Part shown: positions 28,631-36,989 of the stretch, in pieces
Layout of the letters: each line of letters opens with the position of its first letter
Numbering within the stretch: position 1 is the stretch's first letter
From: Rhizobiales bacterium TNE-4
Lineage (GTDB): Bacteria > Pseudomonadota > Alphaproteobacteria > Rhizobiales > Beijerinckiaceae
NCBI GenBank assembly: GCA_019083985.1
Contig: JAHRCV010000001.1
Span: forward strand, 1,178,001 to 1,242,000
Direction: 5' to 3'
DNA length: 64,000 bases
Position numbers and translations under genes: made by a program
The notes under the pieces: model-generated
Database searches by the model: none
The model's input: only the letters and a program-made list of their open reading frames with translations
Told to the model about the DNA's origin: nothing

Positions 28631-29991
28631 TGCGGCTTCTTTCGCAATTCGTTGATCAGATCGATGCGTGTGACAAGGCCGAGAAAATCATCGCCGTCGA
28701 CGATGACGGGCACGAGATGAGCGGCGAAAAGCGGTAACAACTCAGTCAGTGGCGCATTGGCGGGCAAGGTGCGCAACCGTTCCGTCATGGCATCGCGCAC
28801 TTTCGTTTCGAAAGCGCGCGGGTCTTCCACGAGGCGATTGAGAATATCGCTTTCATCGACGAGGCCGACGAGCTTACCATTCTCGATCACGGGCAATTGC
28901 GAGACATCAGCTGCGCGCATGCGAGCGAACGCGGAGCGCAGCGTTTCTTCAGGCGCCACGACAATGGTTCCGCCTTCGGCAAAGCGATTAATGACAAGGT
29001 CGCGCACCGTTCCTGTGGCCGGCCGGTCGAGCCAACCTTCCTGCGCGACGAAGGCGTCGGAGAATACTTTGGAGAGATATTTCGCACCGCTATCGCAGAC
29101 GAGCGAGACGACGCGCTTTGGTGTGGTTTGTTCGCGGCAATAGGCGAGCGCGGCGGCAAGCAGCGTGCCGGAGGACGATCCCCCCAGAATCCCCTCTTGC
29201 CGCAGAAGGTCGCGTGCCGCAGAAAAACTGTCGCGATCAGAAATGGCGTAGGCGCGCTTGACGAGCGAGAGATCACAATTCGGCGGCACGAAGTCCTCGC
29301 CGATACCTTCAACCACCCACGAGCCTGCCTCGGTCATCGTGCCGGTGTTGACGAGCGGCGCAAGAATGGAGCCCACCGGATCGGCGAGGACCATGTCCGT
29401 CTTCGGTGAATGCGTCCGCATATAACGCCCAATACCGGTCAACGTGCCGCCGGAGCCGACCCCCACAACGATGGCGTCTACATCGCCATCCATCTGAGCC
29501 AAGAGTTCCGGGCCTGTGGTGGCTTCATGCGCCGCTGGATTGGCCGGGTTCTCAAACTGATTGGCGTAGATCGCCCCCGGCGTCCGCGCGCGAATATCCT
29601 GCGCCAGATCCTGATAATAATCGGGGTGGCCCTTCCCCACGTCGGAGCGGGTCAAGATGACGTCTGCACCCAATGCCTTGGCGTGGAGCACCTTCTCGCG
29701 GGACATCTTGTCAGGAACCACGAGCACGGTGCGATAGCCACGGCTGGCACCGACCAAGGCGAGCCCAACCCCTGTATTCCCCGCCGTCGCTTCGATGATG
29801 GTGCCGCCGGGCTTTAACCGGCCATCCCGCTCAGCGGCCTCAATCATGGCCCGGGCCGGACGATCCTTGATCGAGCCTGACGGGTTCTGGCTCTCAAGCT
29901 TGAGGTAAAGCGAGCACAGACCGGTGTCGAACCCCTTCACCTGAACCAAAGGGGTGTGTCCGATCAAATCGAGTGCGCCTTGCGCCGCCAT
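28627..29991 (-). CDS. Cystathionine beta-synthase with CBS domain pair
   Basis: 454 residues: a fold-type II PLP domain (1 to about 325) with GHTPLVQVKG, PLP lysine in NPSGSIKDRPA, the phosphate loop TAGNTGVGLAL, and GSSSGTLLAA; then two CBS motifs (about 335-450; PEETLRSAFARMRAADVSQLPVIE and the final LVPVIVDGDDFLGLVTRID), a regulatory ligand module. ATG 29991 has AGGAGA upstream. The AT-rich 100 bp before it probably holds the promoter. Condenses serine and homocysteine; acting as a cysteine synthase is an alternative. Confidence 0.9.
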   Translation of the reverse strand: MAAQGALDLIGHTPLVQVKGFDTGLCSLYLKLESQNPSGSIKDRPARAMIEAAERDGRLKPGGTIIEATAGNTGVGLALVGASRGYRTVLVVPDKMSREKVLHAKALGADVILTRSDVGKGHPDYYQDLAQDIRARTPGAIYANQFENPANPAAHEATTGPELLAQMDGDVDAIVVGVGSGGTLTGIGRYMRTHSPKTDMVLADPVGSILAPLVNTGTMTEAGSWVVEGIGEDFVPPNCDLSLVKRAYAISDRDSFSAARDLLRQEGILGGSSSGTLLAAALAYCREQTTPKRVVSLVCDSGAKYLSKVFSDAFVAQEGWLDRPATGTVRDLVINRFAEGGTIVVAPEETLRSAFARMRAADVSQLPVIENGKLVGLVDESDILNRLVEDPRAFETKVRDAMTERLRTLPANAPLTELLPLFAAHLVPVIVDGDDFLGLVTRIDLINELRKKPQ

Positions 29992-30105
29992 GGTGTGTCT
30001 CCTGTGGGCGCAATTCACATATCAGATGTTTTTTTATTTTATACTACATTTTTTATATGTTTTATAAGCTGCCCACACTCAAAGAAAGAAACCGGACACG
30101 GTTGC

Positions 30106-31728
30106 TCAGCTGTGCAGTCCCGGCGCCTCCTGCCCCGTCCGCGCAACATATTCGAGATAGCCGCCGCCATATTGGTGGACACCATCTGGCGTCACTTCGA
30201 GCACGCGGTTCGACAGCTCCGCGAGGAAGTGGCGATCATGCGAAACGAACAGCATCGTGCCTTCGAATTCGCGCAGCGCGGCGATCAGCATTTCCTTGGT
30301 CGCCATATCGAGATGGTTTGTTGGTTCGTCGAGCACGAGGAAATTGGGCGGATCGAACAGCATCAACGCCATCACGAGACGCGCCTTCTCACCGCCAGAC
30401 AAAACCCGGCAGCGCTTCTCGATGTCATCGCCTGAAAAGCCGAAACAACCGGCGAGCGTCCGCAATGCACCCTGCCCCGCTGTCGGGAAGGCATGTTCGA
30501 GCGTTTCGAACACGGTGTTCTCGCCATCGAGCAGATCCATCGCATGCTGGGCGAAGTAACCCATCTTCACCGCCGCACCGATTTGCACGGAGCCGGAATC
30601 GGGTGTCGTGTCGCCTGCAATCAATTTCAGCAATGTCGATTTGCCAGCACCATTGACGCCCATGACGCACCAGCGCTCACGGCGGCGAATGGTGAGATCA
30701 AGACCATCGTAAATCGTGCGGCTGCCATAGGCTTTCTTGACCGCCGCAAGGCTTGCCACATCATCACCTGAGCGCGGCGCGGGTGGAAAATCAAACGTGA
30801 CCGCTTGCCGGCGACGTGGCGGTTCGACGCGTTCGATCTTTTCCAATTTCTTCACACGGCTTTGCACTTGCGCTGCATGCGAAGCACGAGCCTTAAAACG
30901 CTCAATGAATTTGATTTCCTTCGCCAGCATTGCCTGCTGACGTTCAAACTGCGCCTGCTGTTGCTTTTCGGCAAGTGCGCGCTGCTGTTCATAAAATGCA
31001 TAATCGCCGGAATAGGTGGTCAGTGATCCACCATCGATCTCGACAATCTTGTTGACGATGCGGTTCATGAATTCGCGGTCATGCGAGGTCATCATCAAGG
31101 CGCCGTCATAGGCTTTGAGAAAATTCTCGAGCCAGATCAAACTTTCAAGATCAAGATGGTTCGATGGTTCGTCGAGAAGCATCACATCCGGCTTCATCAG
31201 AAGAATGCGCGCGAGCGCAACGCGCATTTTCCAACCACCGGACAATTTACCAACGTCGCCGTCCATCATCTCTTGCGTAAAACTCAGGCCCGCCAACACT
31301 TCCCGCGCACGCCCTTCGAGCGCATAGCCGCCCAATTCCTCGAAACGACCCTGCACTTCGCCATAGCGTTCGATGAGGGCTTCAATTTCATCAAGCTTGT
31401 CGGGATCAGCCATATCGGATTCAAGCGCACGCAATTCGGCCGCGACCTCGCTCACATTGCCTGCACCATCCATCACCTCGGCGACAGCACTGCGTCCCGC
31501 CATCTCACCAACGTCTTGGCTGAAATAGCCGATTGTGGTGCCACGATCGATCGAGACATTGCCCTCATCAGGTGCTTCCTGCCCTGTGATCATGCGGAAC
31601 AAGGTCGATTTGCCAGCACCATTCGGGCCGACAAGCCCCGCCTTCTCGCCGCGCTGCAATGTGGCAGACGCTTCGATGTAAAGAATTTGGTGGCCGTTCT
31701 GCTTGGAGATGTTTTCGAGGCGGATCAT
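30106..31728 (-). CDS. ABC-F family translation-associated ATPase
   Basis: Soluble protein of 540 residues with two ABC domains and no membrane segments. Both Walker A sites (GPNGAGKST, GVNGAGKST), both signatures (LSGGWKMRVALAR; LSGGEKARLVMAL) and Walker B sites (LLLDEPSNHLD; LVLDEPTNHLD) are intact. A charged linker (about 240-300: QQRALAEKQQQAQFERQQA) is the interdomain helix that reaches the ribosomal P site in ABC-F factors. The paralogue cannot be named with certainty; it resembles the YheS/YbiT side. Confidence 0.9.
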   Translation of the reverse strand: MIRLENISKQNGHQILYIEASATLQRGEKAGLVGPNGAGKSTLFRMITGQEAPDEGNVSIDRGTTIGYFSQDVGEMAGRSAVAEVMDGAGNVSEVAAELRALESDMADPDKLDEIEALIERYGEVQGRFEELGGYALEGRAREVLAGLSFTQEMMDGDVGKLSGGWKMRVALARILLMKPDVMLLDEPSNHLDLESLIWLENFLKAYDGALMMTSHDREFMNRIVNKIVEIDGGSLTTYSGDYAFYEQQRALAEKQQQAQFERQQAMLAKEIKFIERFKARASHAAQVQSRVKKLEKIERVEPPRRRQAVTFDFPPAPRSGDDVASLAAVKKAYGSRTIYDGLDLTIRRRERWCVMGVNGAGKSTLLKLIAGDTTPDSGSVQIGAAVKMGYFAQHAMDLLDGENTVFETLEHAFPTAGQGALRTLAGCFGFSGDDIEKRCRVLSGGEKARLVMALMLFDPPNFLVLDEPTNHLDMATKEMLIAALREFEGTMLFVSHDRHFLAELSNRVLEVTPDGVHQYGGGYLEYVARTGQEAPGLHS

Positions 31729-31751
31729 CAGTCAGTCTTTACGTTGAGGCC

Positions 31752-31970
31752 TTAGCCCTTCTTGACGAATTCGGTTCGCAGCACGAGACCGCGCACACCT
31801 TCAACATTGCATTCGATTTCTTCGGGGTTACCGGTCAGGCGAATATTCTTCACCTTGGTGCCGCCCTTCACGGTGAGGGATGCGCCCTTCACTTTTAAAT
31901 TCTTGGTGACGATGACGGTATCGCCATCTTTCAATTCATTGCCATTGCTATCGCGTGTGATGTCCGACAT
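31752..31970 (-). CDS. PhnA/YjdM-type small protein, zinc-ribbon-less
   Basis: 72 residues matching the C-terminal domain of PhnA/YjdM (DGDTVIVTKNLKVKG, GTKVKNIRL, RTEFVKKG). The N-terminal zinc ribbon of the longer homologues is absent. Despite the historic name (alkylphosphonate uptake) the function is not known. It sits between the ribosomal protein operon terminator and the ABC-F gene. Confidence 0.82.
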   Translation of the reverse strand: MSDITRDSNGNELKDGDTVIVTKNLKVKGASLTVKGGTKVKNIRLTGNPEEIECNVEGVRGLVLRTEFVKKG

Positions 31971-31990
31971 GAGCGTGTCCCCTTCCCCCT

Positions 31991-32023
31991 AAAACGAAAA
32001 GAGCCGCCACAATGTGGCGGCTC
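31991..32023 (-). terminator. Intrinsic terminator of rplM-rpsI
   Basis: On the minus strand a 10-bp stem GAGCCGCCAC/GTGGCGGCTC with a three-base loop is followed by TTTTCGTTTT, about 25 bp after the rpsI stop. Confidence 0.92.
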
Positions 32024-32047
32024 CTGAATGCGAGAACCGAAACGCGA

Positions 32048-32518
32048 TTAGCGCTTCGAGAACTGGAACGAACGACGAGCCTTCTTGCGGCCGTACTTCT
32101 TACGCTCAACCACGCGGCTATCGCGGGTGAGGAAGCCGACCTTCTTGAGGATCGAACGGAGTTCCGGCTCGTAATGCGTGAGCGCCTTGGCAATGCCGTG
32201 GCGGACCGCACCGGCCTGACCCGAAAGACCGCCGCCCGCCACCGTGACAACGATGTCGTAGGCGTCCATGCGGTTGGCGATCAACAGCGGCTGCTGCAGG
32301 ATCATGCGCAGCACCGGGCGGGCGAAATATACGTCGAGCTTGCGATCATTGACGGTGATCGTGCCCTTGCCGGGCTTGACCCACACGCGGGCGACCGCGT
32401 CCTTACGCTTGCCGGTCGCATAAGCGCGGCCCTGCGCATCAAGCTTCTGAACGTGAACGGGCGCGTCAGCCTGAGCCGAGGTGCCCTTGAGATCCTGGAG
32501 GGACGAAAGCGTAGCCAT
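32048..32518 (-). CDS. rpsI: 30S ribosomal protein S9
   Basis: 156 residues including the conserved [33 protein letters not shown] and the invariant basic C-terminus ending RRSFQFSKR. The N-terminal extension is usual for alphaproteobacteria. ATG 32518 lies 2 bp after the rplM stop, the classic L13-S9 operon. Confidence 0.98.
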   Translation of the reverse strand: MATLSSLQDLKGTSAQADAPVHVQKLDAQGRAYATGKRKDAVARVWVKPGKGTITVNDRKLDVYFARPVLRMILQQPLLIANRMDAYDIVVTVAGGGLSGQAGAVRHGIAKALTHYEPELRSILKKVGFLTRDSRVVERKKYGRKKARRSFQFSKR

Positions 32519-32520
32519 GA

Positions 32521-32997
32521 TCAAGCGCCCACATTCTTACGGTTGAGGACGGCAACGTTCACCACTTCAGGGTTCTGCGCCGCATGAGGATGCTCGGTGC
32601 CCTTGTAGACACGGAGATTGCCGAGCTGACGACGGCCGAGCGGGCCGCGCGGGAGCATGCGCTCCACAGCCTTCTCGACGATGCGCTCAGGGAAACGGCC
32701 TTCAAGAATGAACTTGGCCGAACGTTCCTTGATGCCACCCGGATAGCCGGTGTGGTGGTAATAGTTCTTCTGGTCGCGCTTGCGACCCGTGAACACCACC
32801 TTCTCGGCGTTGATGACGATGACATTGTCACCGCAATCGACATGGGGGGTGAAGGTCGGCTTATGCTTACCGCGCAGGCGAAGGGCGATCAGCGACGCAA
32901 GGCGACCTACAACGAGGCCCTTGGCGTCGATCACGATCCACTTCTTCTCCACCTCAGCGGGCTTGGCCACAAAGGTATTGGCCGTGAGAGAGCTCAT
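32521..32997 (-). CDS. rplM: 50S ribosomal protein L13
   Basis: 158 residues: [46 protein letters not shown] and [20 protein letters not shown] are all present. Starting at ATG 32997 gives the usual length; the in-frame upstream extension to 33087 has no similarity. First gene of the operon; its leader shares the region with divergent cysK. Confidence 0.98.
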   Translation of the reverse strand: MSSLTANTFVAKPAEVEKKWIVIDAKGLVVGRLASLIALRLRGKHKPTFTPHVDCGDNVIVINAEKVVFTGRKRDQKNYYHHTGYPGGIKERSAKFILEGRFPERIVEKAVERMLPRGPLGRRQLGNLRVYKGTEHPHAAQNPEVVNVAVLNRKNVGA

Positions 32998-33145
32998 GGT
33001 CTTGCTTCCGTTTGCAAAAACAAACCGCGCGGAACGGGTCCCGCGCGAACTGGGGATGCGTATAAGGGGTGCAAACGGCCGCGTCAACCTGTTTTGAACG
33101 CGCGAATGCTTCGAAAAACATTGCCAGATAACAGTTTTTGATATG

Positions 33146-33161
33146 CGGTAATATTTTACCG
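33146..33161. promoter_or_regulatory. Palindrome CGGTAA-TATT-TTACCG between rplM and cysK
   Basis: Perfect 6-bp arms around a 4-bp AT centre, about 100 bp before the cysK start and 150 bp before rplM. Could be an operator for either divergent gene. Confidence 0.4.
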
Positions 33162-33258
33162 TTCGCTTTTTCCGCCCACTCGCCTTTTGCGCCGGCCCGC
33201 CCTATTAACAGAACACGCGACAGCACCTCTCTATTTCACGCAAAAATTCGGGTTTTCT

Positions 33259-34296
33259 ATGAACACGCGCGACGGAATGATCGAAGCCATTGGCCGGACG
33301 CCGCTGATCAAGCTCAAAGGCGCATCGGAACGGACCGGCTGCACCATTCTTGGCAAGGCCGAATTCATGAACCCGGGGCAATCGGTTAAGGACCGTGCCG
33401 CCCTCTTCATCATCCGCGACGCCATAGCCAAGGGCACCCTGAAACCCGGTGGGACCATTGTTGAGGGTACGGCCGGCAATACCGGGATCGGGCTTGCGCT
33501 CGTGGCCAACGCGCTCGGATTCAAGACCGTCATCGTCATCCCCGATACGCAGTCGCAGGAGAAGAAGGACATGCTGCGGCTCGCGGGCGCTACGCTTGTC
33601 GAGGTCCCGGCCGTCCCCTACGCCAATCCCAACAATTACGTGAAATTATCAGGCCGCCTCGCCGAGCAATTGGCCAAGGACAATGCTGCGGGTGCCATCT
33701 GGGCCAATCAGTTCGACAATGTTGCCAACCGGCAGGCCCATATCGAAACCACCGGGCCGGAGATCTGGGAACAGACCGATGGAAAGGTCGATGGCTTCAT
33801 TTGCGCTGTTGGCACTGGAGGCACCCTCGCCGGGACCGGCATGGCGCTTAAAGCCCGCAACCCGAAGATCAGAATCGGGCTTGCCGACCCGATGGGTGCG
33901 GCGCTCTATTCCTATTACACGACTGGTGAATTGAAGGCTTCGGGATCATCGATCACCGAAGGGATCGGCCAGGGCCGTATCACAGCCAATCTCGTCGATG
34001 CGCCGATCGATGATGCCTTCCAGATCGCCGACGAGGAAGCGATCCCGCTCACGTTCGAATTGCTCGAAAAGGAAGGCCTCTGCCTTGGCGGTTCATCGGG
34101 CGTGAATGTGGCCGGTGCCATTCGTCTCGCAGAAAAGCTGGGGCCGGGACACACGATCGTGACGATCCTGTGCGATTACGGCACGCGCTATCAATCAAAG
34201 CTCTTCAACCCGGATTTCCTGCGCTCGAAGGGCCTGCCCGTGCCGCATTGGCTCGATCATCCCGCGACCATCGCGCCGCCCTTCGTCGCCCCGTAA
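33259..34296 (+). CDS. cysK: Cysteine synthase A (O-acetylserine sulfhydrylase)
   Basis: 345-residue fold-type II PLP enzyme making cysteine from O-acetylserine and sulfide. It has IGRTPLIKLKG, PLP lysine in NPGQSVKDRAA, the TAGNTGIGLAL loop, and GSSGVNVAGA. It lacks CBS domains, so it is the assimilatory partner of the transsulfuration enzymes nearby rather than a second cystathionine beta-synthase. ATG 33259 is chosen; an upstream in-frame start adds 24 residues without similarity. Confidence 0.9.
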   Translation: MNTRDGMIEAIGRTPLIKLKGASERTGCTILGKAEFMNPGQSVKDRAALFIIRDAIAKGTLKPGGTIVEGTAGNTGIGLALVANALGFKTVIVIPDTQSQEKKDMLRLAGATLVEVPAVPYANPNNYVKLSGRLAEQLAKDNAAGAIWANQFDNVANRQAHIETTGPEIWEQTDGKVDGFICAVGTGGTLAGTGMALKARNPKIRIGLADPMGAALYSYYTTGELKASGSSITEGIGQGRITANLVDAPIDDAFQIADEEAIPLTFELLEKEGLCLGGSSGVNVAGAIRLAEKLGPGHTIVTILCDYGTRYQSKLFNPDFLRSKGLPVPHWLDHPATIAPPFVAP

Positions 34297-34311
34297 GTTC
34301 AGATATTGACT

Positions 34312-34737
34312 CTACGGAATGGCGTAAGTCCCTGTAATATGAGCGACTAAATCAGTCTCGCCTTCGGACCTGAGGGCCACTTCGCCCATGGCGAGGCGGC
34401 GGCCGACCTTTAGCAGCCGACATTCACCGATCAGTGGACGCGGTTCGGGCTTCCTCAGGAAATTGATGGTGAAGCTCGTTGTCACCGCCAAAGGCACATG
34501 GCCGATCGTGGCGAGGAGCGCGACGTAAAGCGCGAGATCGCCGAGCGTCATCATGGCGGGGCCTGAGATCGTCCCACCTGGGCGCAACTGGCTCTCGTGA
34601 TAGGCCATGCGCATGGTGGCTGCTTTCGGTGCGCAATCGAGAATTTCCCAAATCTTTCCGTGCACGAAGATTTGCGGGAAATCCTGCGCGAGAAACACCT
34701 CGATCTCATCGCGGCTTAGGCCAATAGGCTTGGTCAT
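34312..34737 (-). CDS. PaaI-type hotdog thioesterase
   Basis: 141-residue single hotdog domain of the 4HBT/PaaI type. The central stretch RPGGTISGPAMMTLGDLALYVAL (about residues 52-74) holds the catalytic Asp helix, and the second half has the beta-strands TSFTINFLRKPEPRPL. It probably hydrolyses acyl-CoA thioesters. It is divergent from a crotonase gene 102 bp away, suggesting related acyl-CoA metabolism. Confidence 0.82.
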   Translation of the reverse strand: MTKPIGLSRDEIEVFLAQDFPQIFVHGKIWEILDCAPKAATMRMAYHESQLRPGGTISGPAMMTLGDLALYVALLATIGHVPLAVTTSFTINFLRKPEPRPLIGECRLLKVGRRLAMGEVALRSEGETDLVAHITGTYAIP

Positions 34738-34839
34738 GGTCTGAACCCTGAAAACATCGTCTCATGTTGGTAAGTGGCTGAGGCGCAGCTGTGAAGGGGT
34801 GCGATTGACGGATGACGACCTCTGGCCCATCGTTTTCGC

Positions 34840-35628
34840 ATGGATGAACAGCCCCTCCTCCGCCACGACGCTGATGGTGTCGCGACCCTGACACTCAACC
34901 GGCCGAACCGGCGCAACGCGCTGTCGGAAGGTTTGATCGCTGCGTTGACCGCGACGCTTGATGCGATTGCGACCGACCGTTCGGTGCGCGCCGTTATCAT
35001 CGCAGCCAATGGTCCGGTATTTTCATCAGGGCACGACCTCAAAGAAATGACGGCGCGCCGCGCCGACGCGGACCGTGGGCGCGCTTATTACACCGATATT
35101 CTCGGTCGTTGCGCCGGAATGATGATGCGGATTGTCAACTTGCCACAACCCGTCATCGCCGCTGTCGAAGGGGTCGCGACCGCCGCCGGGTGTCAGCTCG
35201 TCGCCTCCTGCGATCTCGCTGTGGCGGGAGCCAAGGCACAATTTTCGACGCCGGGTGTGCATATCGGCCTCTTTTGTTCGACACCGATGGTCGCCCTCTC
35301 CCGCAATGTCTCGCGCAAGCATGCGATGGAGATGTTGCTTCTTGGCGAGATGGTCGATGCCGAGAATGCCGCCCGTATGGGGCTCATCAATCGCGCGGTG
35401 GCGGCGGGGGATGCCTTAGCAGAAGCGGGCCGGATGGCGGCGATCATCGCATCGAAAGCGCCTTCGGTGCTTAAGATCGGCAAGCGCGCTTTCTACGATC
35501 AGCTTGAGCGCCCTCTGGCCGACGCTTATGTCGAGGCCTCACGCGTCATGGTCGAGAACATGCTCGCGCGCGACGCCGAGGAAGGGATTGCCGCCTTCAT
35601 CGAAAAGCGTCCGCCGGTCTGGAGTTGA
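34840..35628 (+). CDS. Enoyl-CoA hydratase/isomerase family protein, ECHDC3-like
   Basis: 262-residue crotonase fold. The oxyanion-hole segments are FSSGHDLKEM (61-70) and VATAAGCQLVASCD (112-125). The region FSTPGVHIGLFCSTP has Gly139 where hydratases carry their first catalytic Glu (the PEI motif), while the second Glu (AMEMLLLG, E164) is kept. That pattern is typical of the ECHDC3 branch, whose reaction is not settled, so plain hydratase activity is doubtful. The CoA-binding gene follows 20 bp later. Confidence 0.85.
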   Translation: MDEQPLLRHDADGVATLTLNRPNRRNALSEGLIAALTATLDAIATDRSVRAVIIAANGPVFSSGHDLKEMTARRADADRGRAYYTDILGRCAGMMMRIVNLPQPVIAAVEGVATAAGCQLVASCDLAVAGAKAQFSTPGVHIGLFCSTPMVALSRNVSRKHAMEMLLLGEMVDAENAARMGLINRAVAAGDALAEAGRMAAIIASKAPSVLKIGKRAFYDQLERPLADAYVEASRVMVENMLARDAEEGIAAFIEKRPPVWS

Positions 35629-35648
35629 AGGCGCATCGCCCACCGTCT

Positions 35649-36218
35649 ATGACCACTCCCATGACATTCGATCCCGCCCGCCACGACCATTATCCCGACG
35701 ATCTGATCCGCCGCATTTTGCGTGAGACGAAGACGATCGCGCTGGTTGGCGCTTCCAACAATGATGCAAGACCAAGCTGGATCGTTGTGAAATACCTCAA
35801 GGAAAGAGGTTACACGATCTATCCGGTCAACCCCGGGCTCGCGGGTCAAGACATCCTTGGCCTTCCCGTCTATGCGTCCTTGAAGGACGTGCCGCAGCCC
35901 GTCGACATGGTGGAGATTTTCCGCAATTCGCAAGCGGCAGGACCGATCACCGACGAAGCCTTAGCGCTTGCCGTTAAGCCCAAAGTGATTTGGATGCAGC
36001 TCTCTGTGCGCAATGACGAAGCCGCCGCGCGCGCTGAAGAACAGGGCGTGACTGTTATCATGAACCGCTGCCCGAAGATCGAATATGGCCGCCTCTCCGG
36101 TGAGATTGGCTGGCAGGGGATCAATTCGCGCATCCTCTCGGCGAAAAAGCCGATCATGAGCGGCAAAGGGATTCAAAAGCGCACCATCGGCCCCGCTTAT
36201 CCGGGCCAGAAGGATTAA
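35649..36218 (+). CDS. CoA-binding (YccU-type) Rossmann protein
   Basis: 189 residues; the core is the 140-residue CoA-binding domain seen in YccU and succinyl-CoA ligase: TIALVGASNNDARPSWIV, YPVNPGLAGQDILGLPVYASL, VDMVEIFRNS, VIWMQLSVRND and VIMNRCPKIEY. The 45-residue C-terminal tail (ISAKKP-like, KGIQKRTIGPAYPG) is extra compared with E. coli YccU. The binding function is likely; the physiological role is unknown. ATG 35649 is chosen; a TTG inside the crotonase stop is the alternative. Confidence 0.85.
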   Translation: MTTPMTFDPARHDHYPDDLIRRILRETKTIALVGASNNDARPSWIVVKYLKERGYTIYPVNPGLAGQDILGLPVYASLKDVPQPVDMVEIFRNSQAAGPITDEALALAVKPKVIWMQLSVRNDEAAARAEEQGVTVIMNRCPKIEYGRLSGEIGWQGINSRILSAKKPIMSGKGIQKRTIGPAYPGQKD

Positions 36219-36225
36219 AGGGCCG

Positions 36226-36606
36226 TTAGGCCGCTATTACGTCTGTGCGGCTGAAATCATCGCCGACATAAAGAAGCGGGCAGTCGCGTGATTTGGCCGC
36301 TTCATAAGCGAAGCAATCGCCGAAATTGAGGCCGGCGGGATGGAAACCGCGACCCCATTGGTTGTAGGCTGCCGATATTCGAAGTGCCGTCTCTGCCGTT
36401 ACATTCAAGATGATCACGTTGAGATTTTCGACAAATTGAATGGCTTCCTTCGTCAGGCCGCGGTTCTGCGCAACGATTAGCAACTCGGTATATGTCCCAG
36501 CGGACATCAAAAGATCACCGCCACTGCCAATAGCCGCTTCACATCGCGTGCGGCTCCCTTCATTGGCCAGGATAGAAATCACAGCTGACGTATCGAGAAC
36601 AATCAA
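36226..36606 (-). CDS. vapC: VapC-type PIN-domain ribonuclease toxin
   Basis: 126 residues with the four PIN acidic positions: D5 in VLDTSA, E41 in TYTELLI, D97 in NFGDCFAYE and D116 in VGDDFSRTD. VapC toxins cleave specific RNAs such as tRNA. The stop of the antitoxin gene overlaps its start, the standard antitoxin-first arrangement. Confidence 0.92.
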   Translation of the reverse strand: MIVLDTSAVISILANEGSRTRCEAAIGSGGDLLMSAGTYTELLIVAQNRGLTKEAIQFVENLNVIILNVTAETALRISAAYNQWGRGFHPAGLNFGDCFAYEAAKSRDCPLLYVGDDFSRTDVIAA

Positions 36607-36863
36607 ACAGGCAATCCGTTTTCGTCGTAAAGGAAGTCATGACTTCGGTCCGCAGGACGCAAACTTTCTTTTACCGGCGCGGGGATCGACGCAACGATAT
36701 CATTGATGATCTTATGCTTTTCCTCGGCTGTGAGCGCCTTTTGGGCAGCCACCAACCTGACCGCCGGTTGCCCGTGACGTGTCAAAATAACTTCCTCGCC
36801 GGCTTCGGCGCGGCGGACCAGTTCGGTCAAGTGGGCTTTGGCGTCGGATACGGACACTTTCAT
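36603..36863 (-). CDS. vapB: VapB-type antitoxin, Phd/YefM fold
   Basis: 86 residues: an N-terminal Phd/YefM DNA-binding domain (KVSVSDAKAHLTELVRRAEAGEEVILTRHGQPAVRLV) and a C-terminal tail that would wrap the toxin, ending DFLYDENGLPV. ATG 36863 with AGGAGAGG upstream. It probably represses its own operon from the palindrome at 36888-36908. Confidence 0.92.
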   Translation of the reverse strand: MKVSVSDAKAHLTELVRRAEAGEEVILTRHGQPAVRLVAAQKALTAEEKHKIINDIVASIPAPVKESLRPADRSHDFLYDENGLPV

Positions 36864-36887
36864 CAACCTCTCCTAACGTCATTGATT

Positions 36888-36908
36888 TTGGTCCACTCAA
36901 TGGTCCAA
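36888..36908. promoter_or_regulatory. Inverted repeat, likely VapB operator
   Basis: TTGG.CCA and TGG.CCAA arms around a 5-bp centre, 25 bp upstream of vapB; imperfect symmetry continues outward (GATTT...AAATC). Position and form suit autoregulation by the Phd-type antitoxin. Confidence 0.6.
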
Positions 36909-36920
36909 ATCAAGATCCGA

Positions 36921-36959
36921 TTGACCCCCTGGCTACTGTTCTATAAAACGAACGAACAG
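36921..36959 (+). promoter_or_regulatory. Candidate metY promoter with overlapping inverted repeat
   Basis: TTGACC (36921-36926) and TATAAA (36942-36947), spaced 15 bp, precede metY by about 40 bp. CTGTTC (36936-36941) and GAACAG (36954-36959) flank the -10 box as a possible operator. I found no SAM-II-like riboswitch sequence. Confidence 0.45.
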
Positions 36960-36989
36960 ACCGATTTATCCTTATAGCCGGAGCTTCCG

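Noticed and set aside
36864-36989. SAM-II riboswitch before metY
   Set aside because: No stretch matches the pseudoknot core I know for that class; only an ordinary promoter and inverted repeats are seen.
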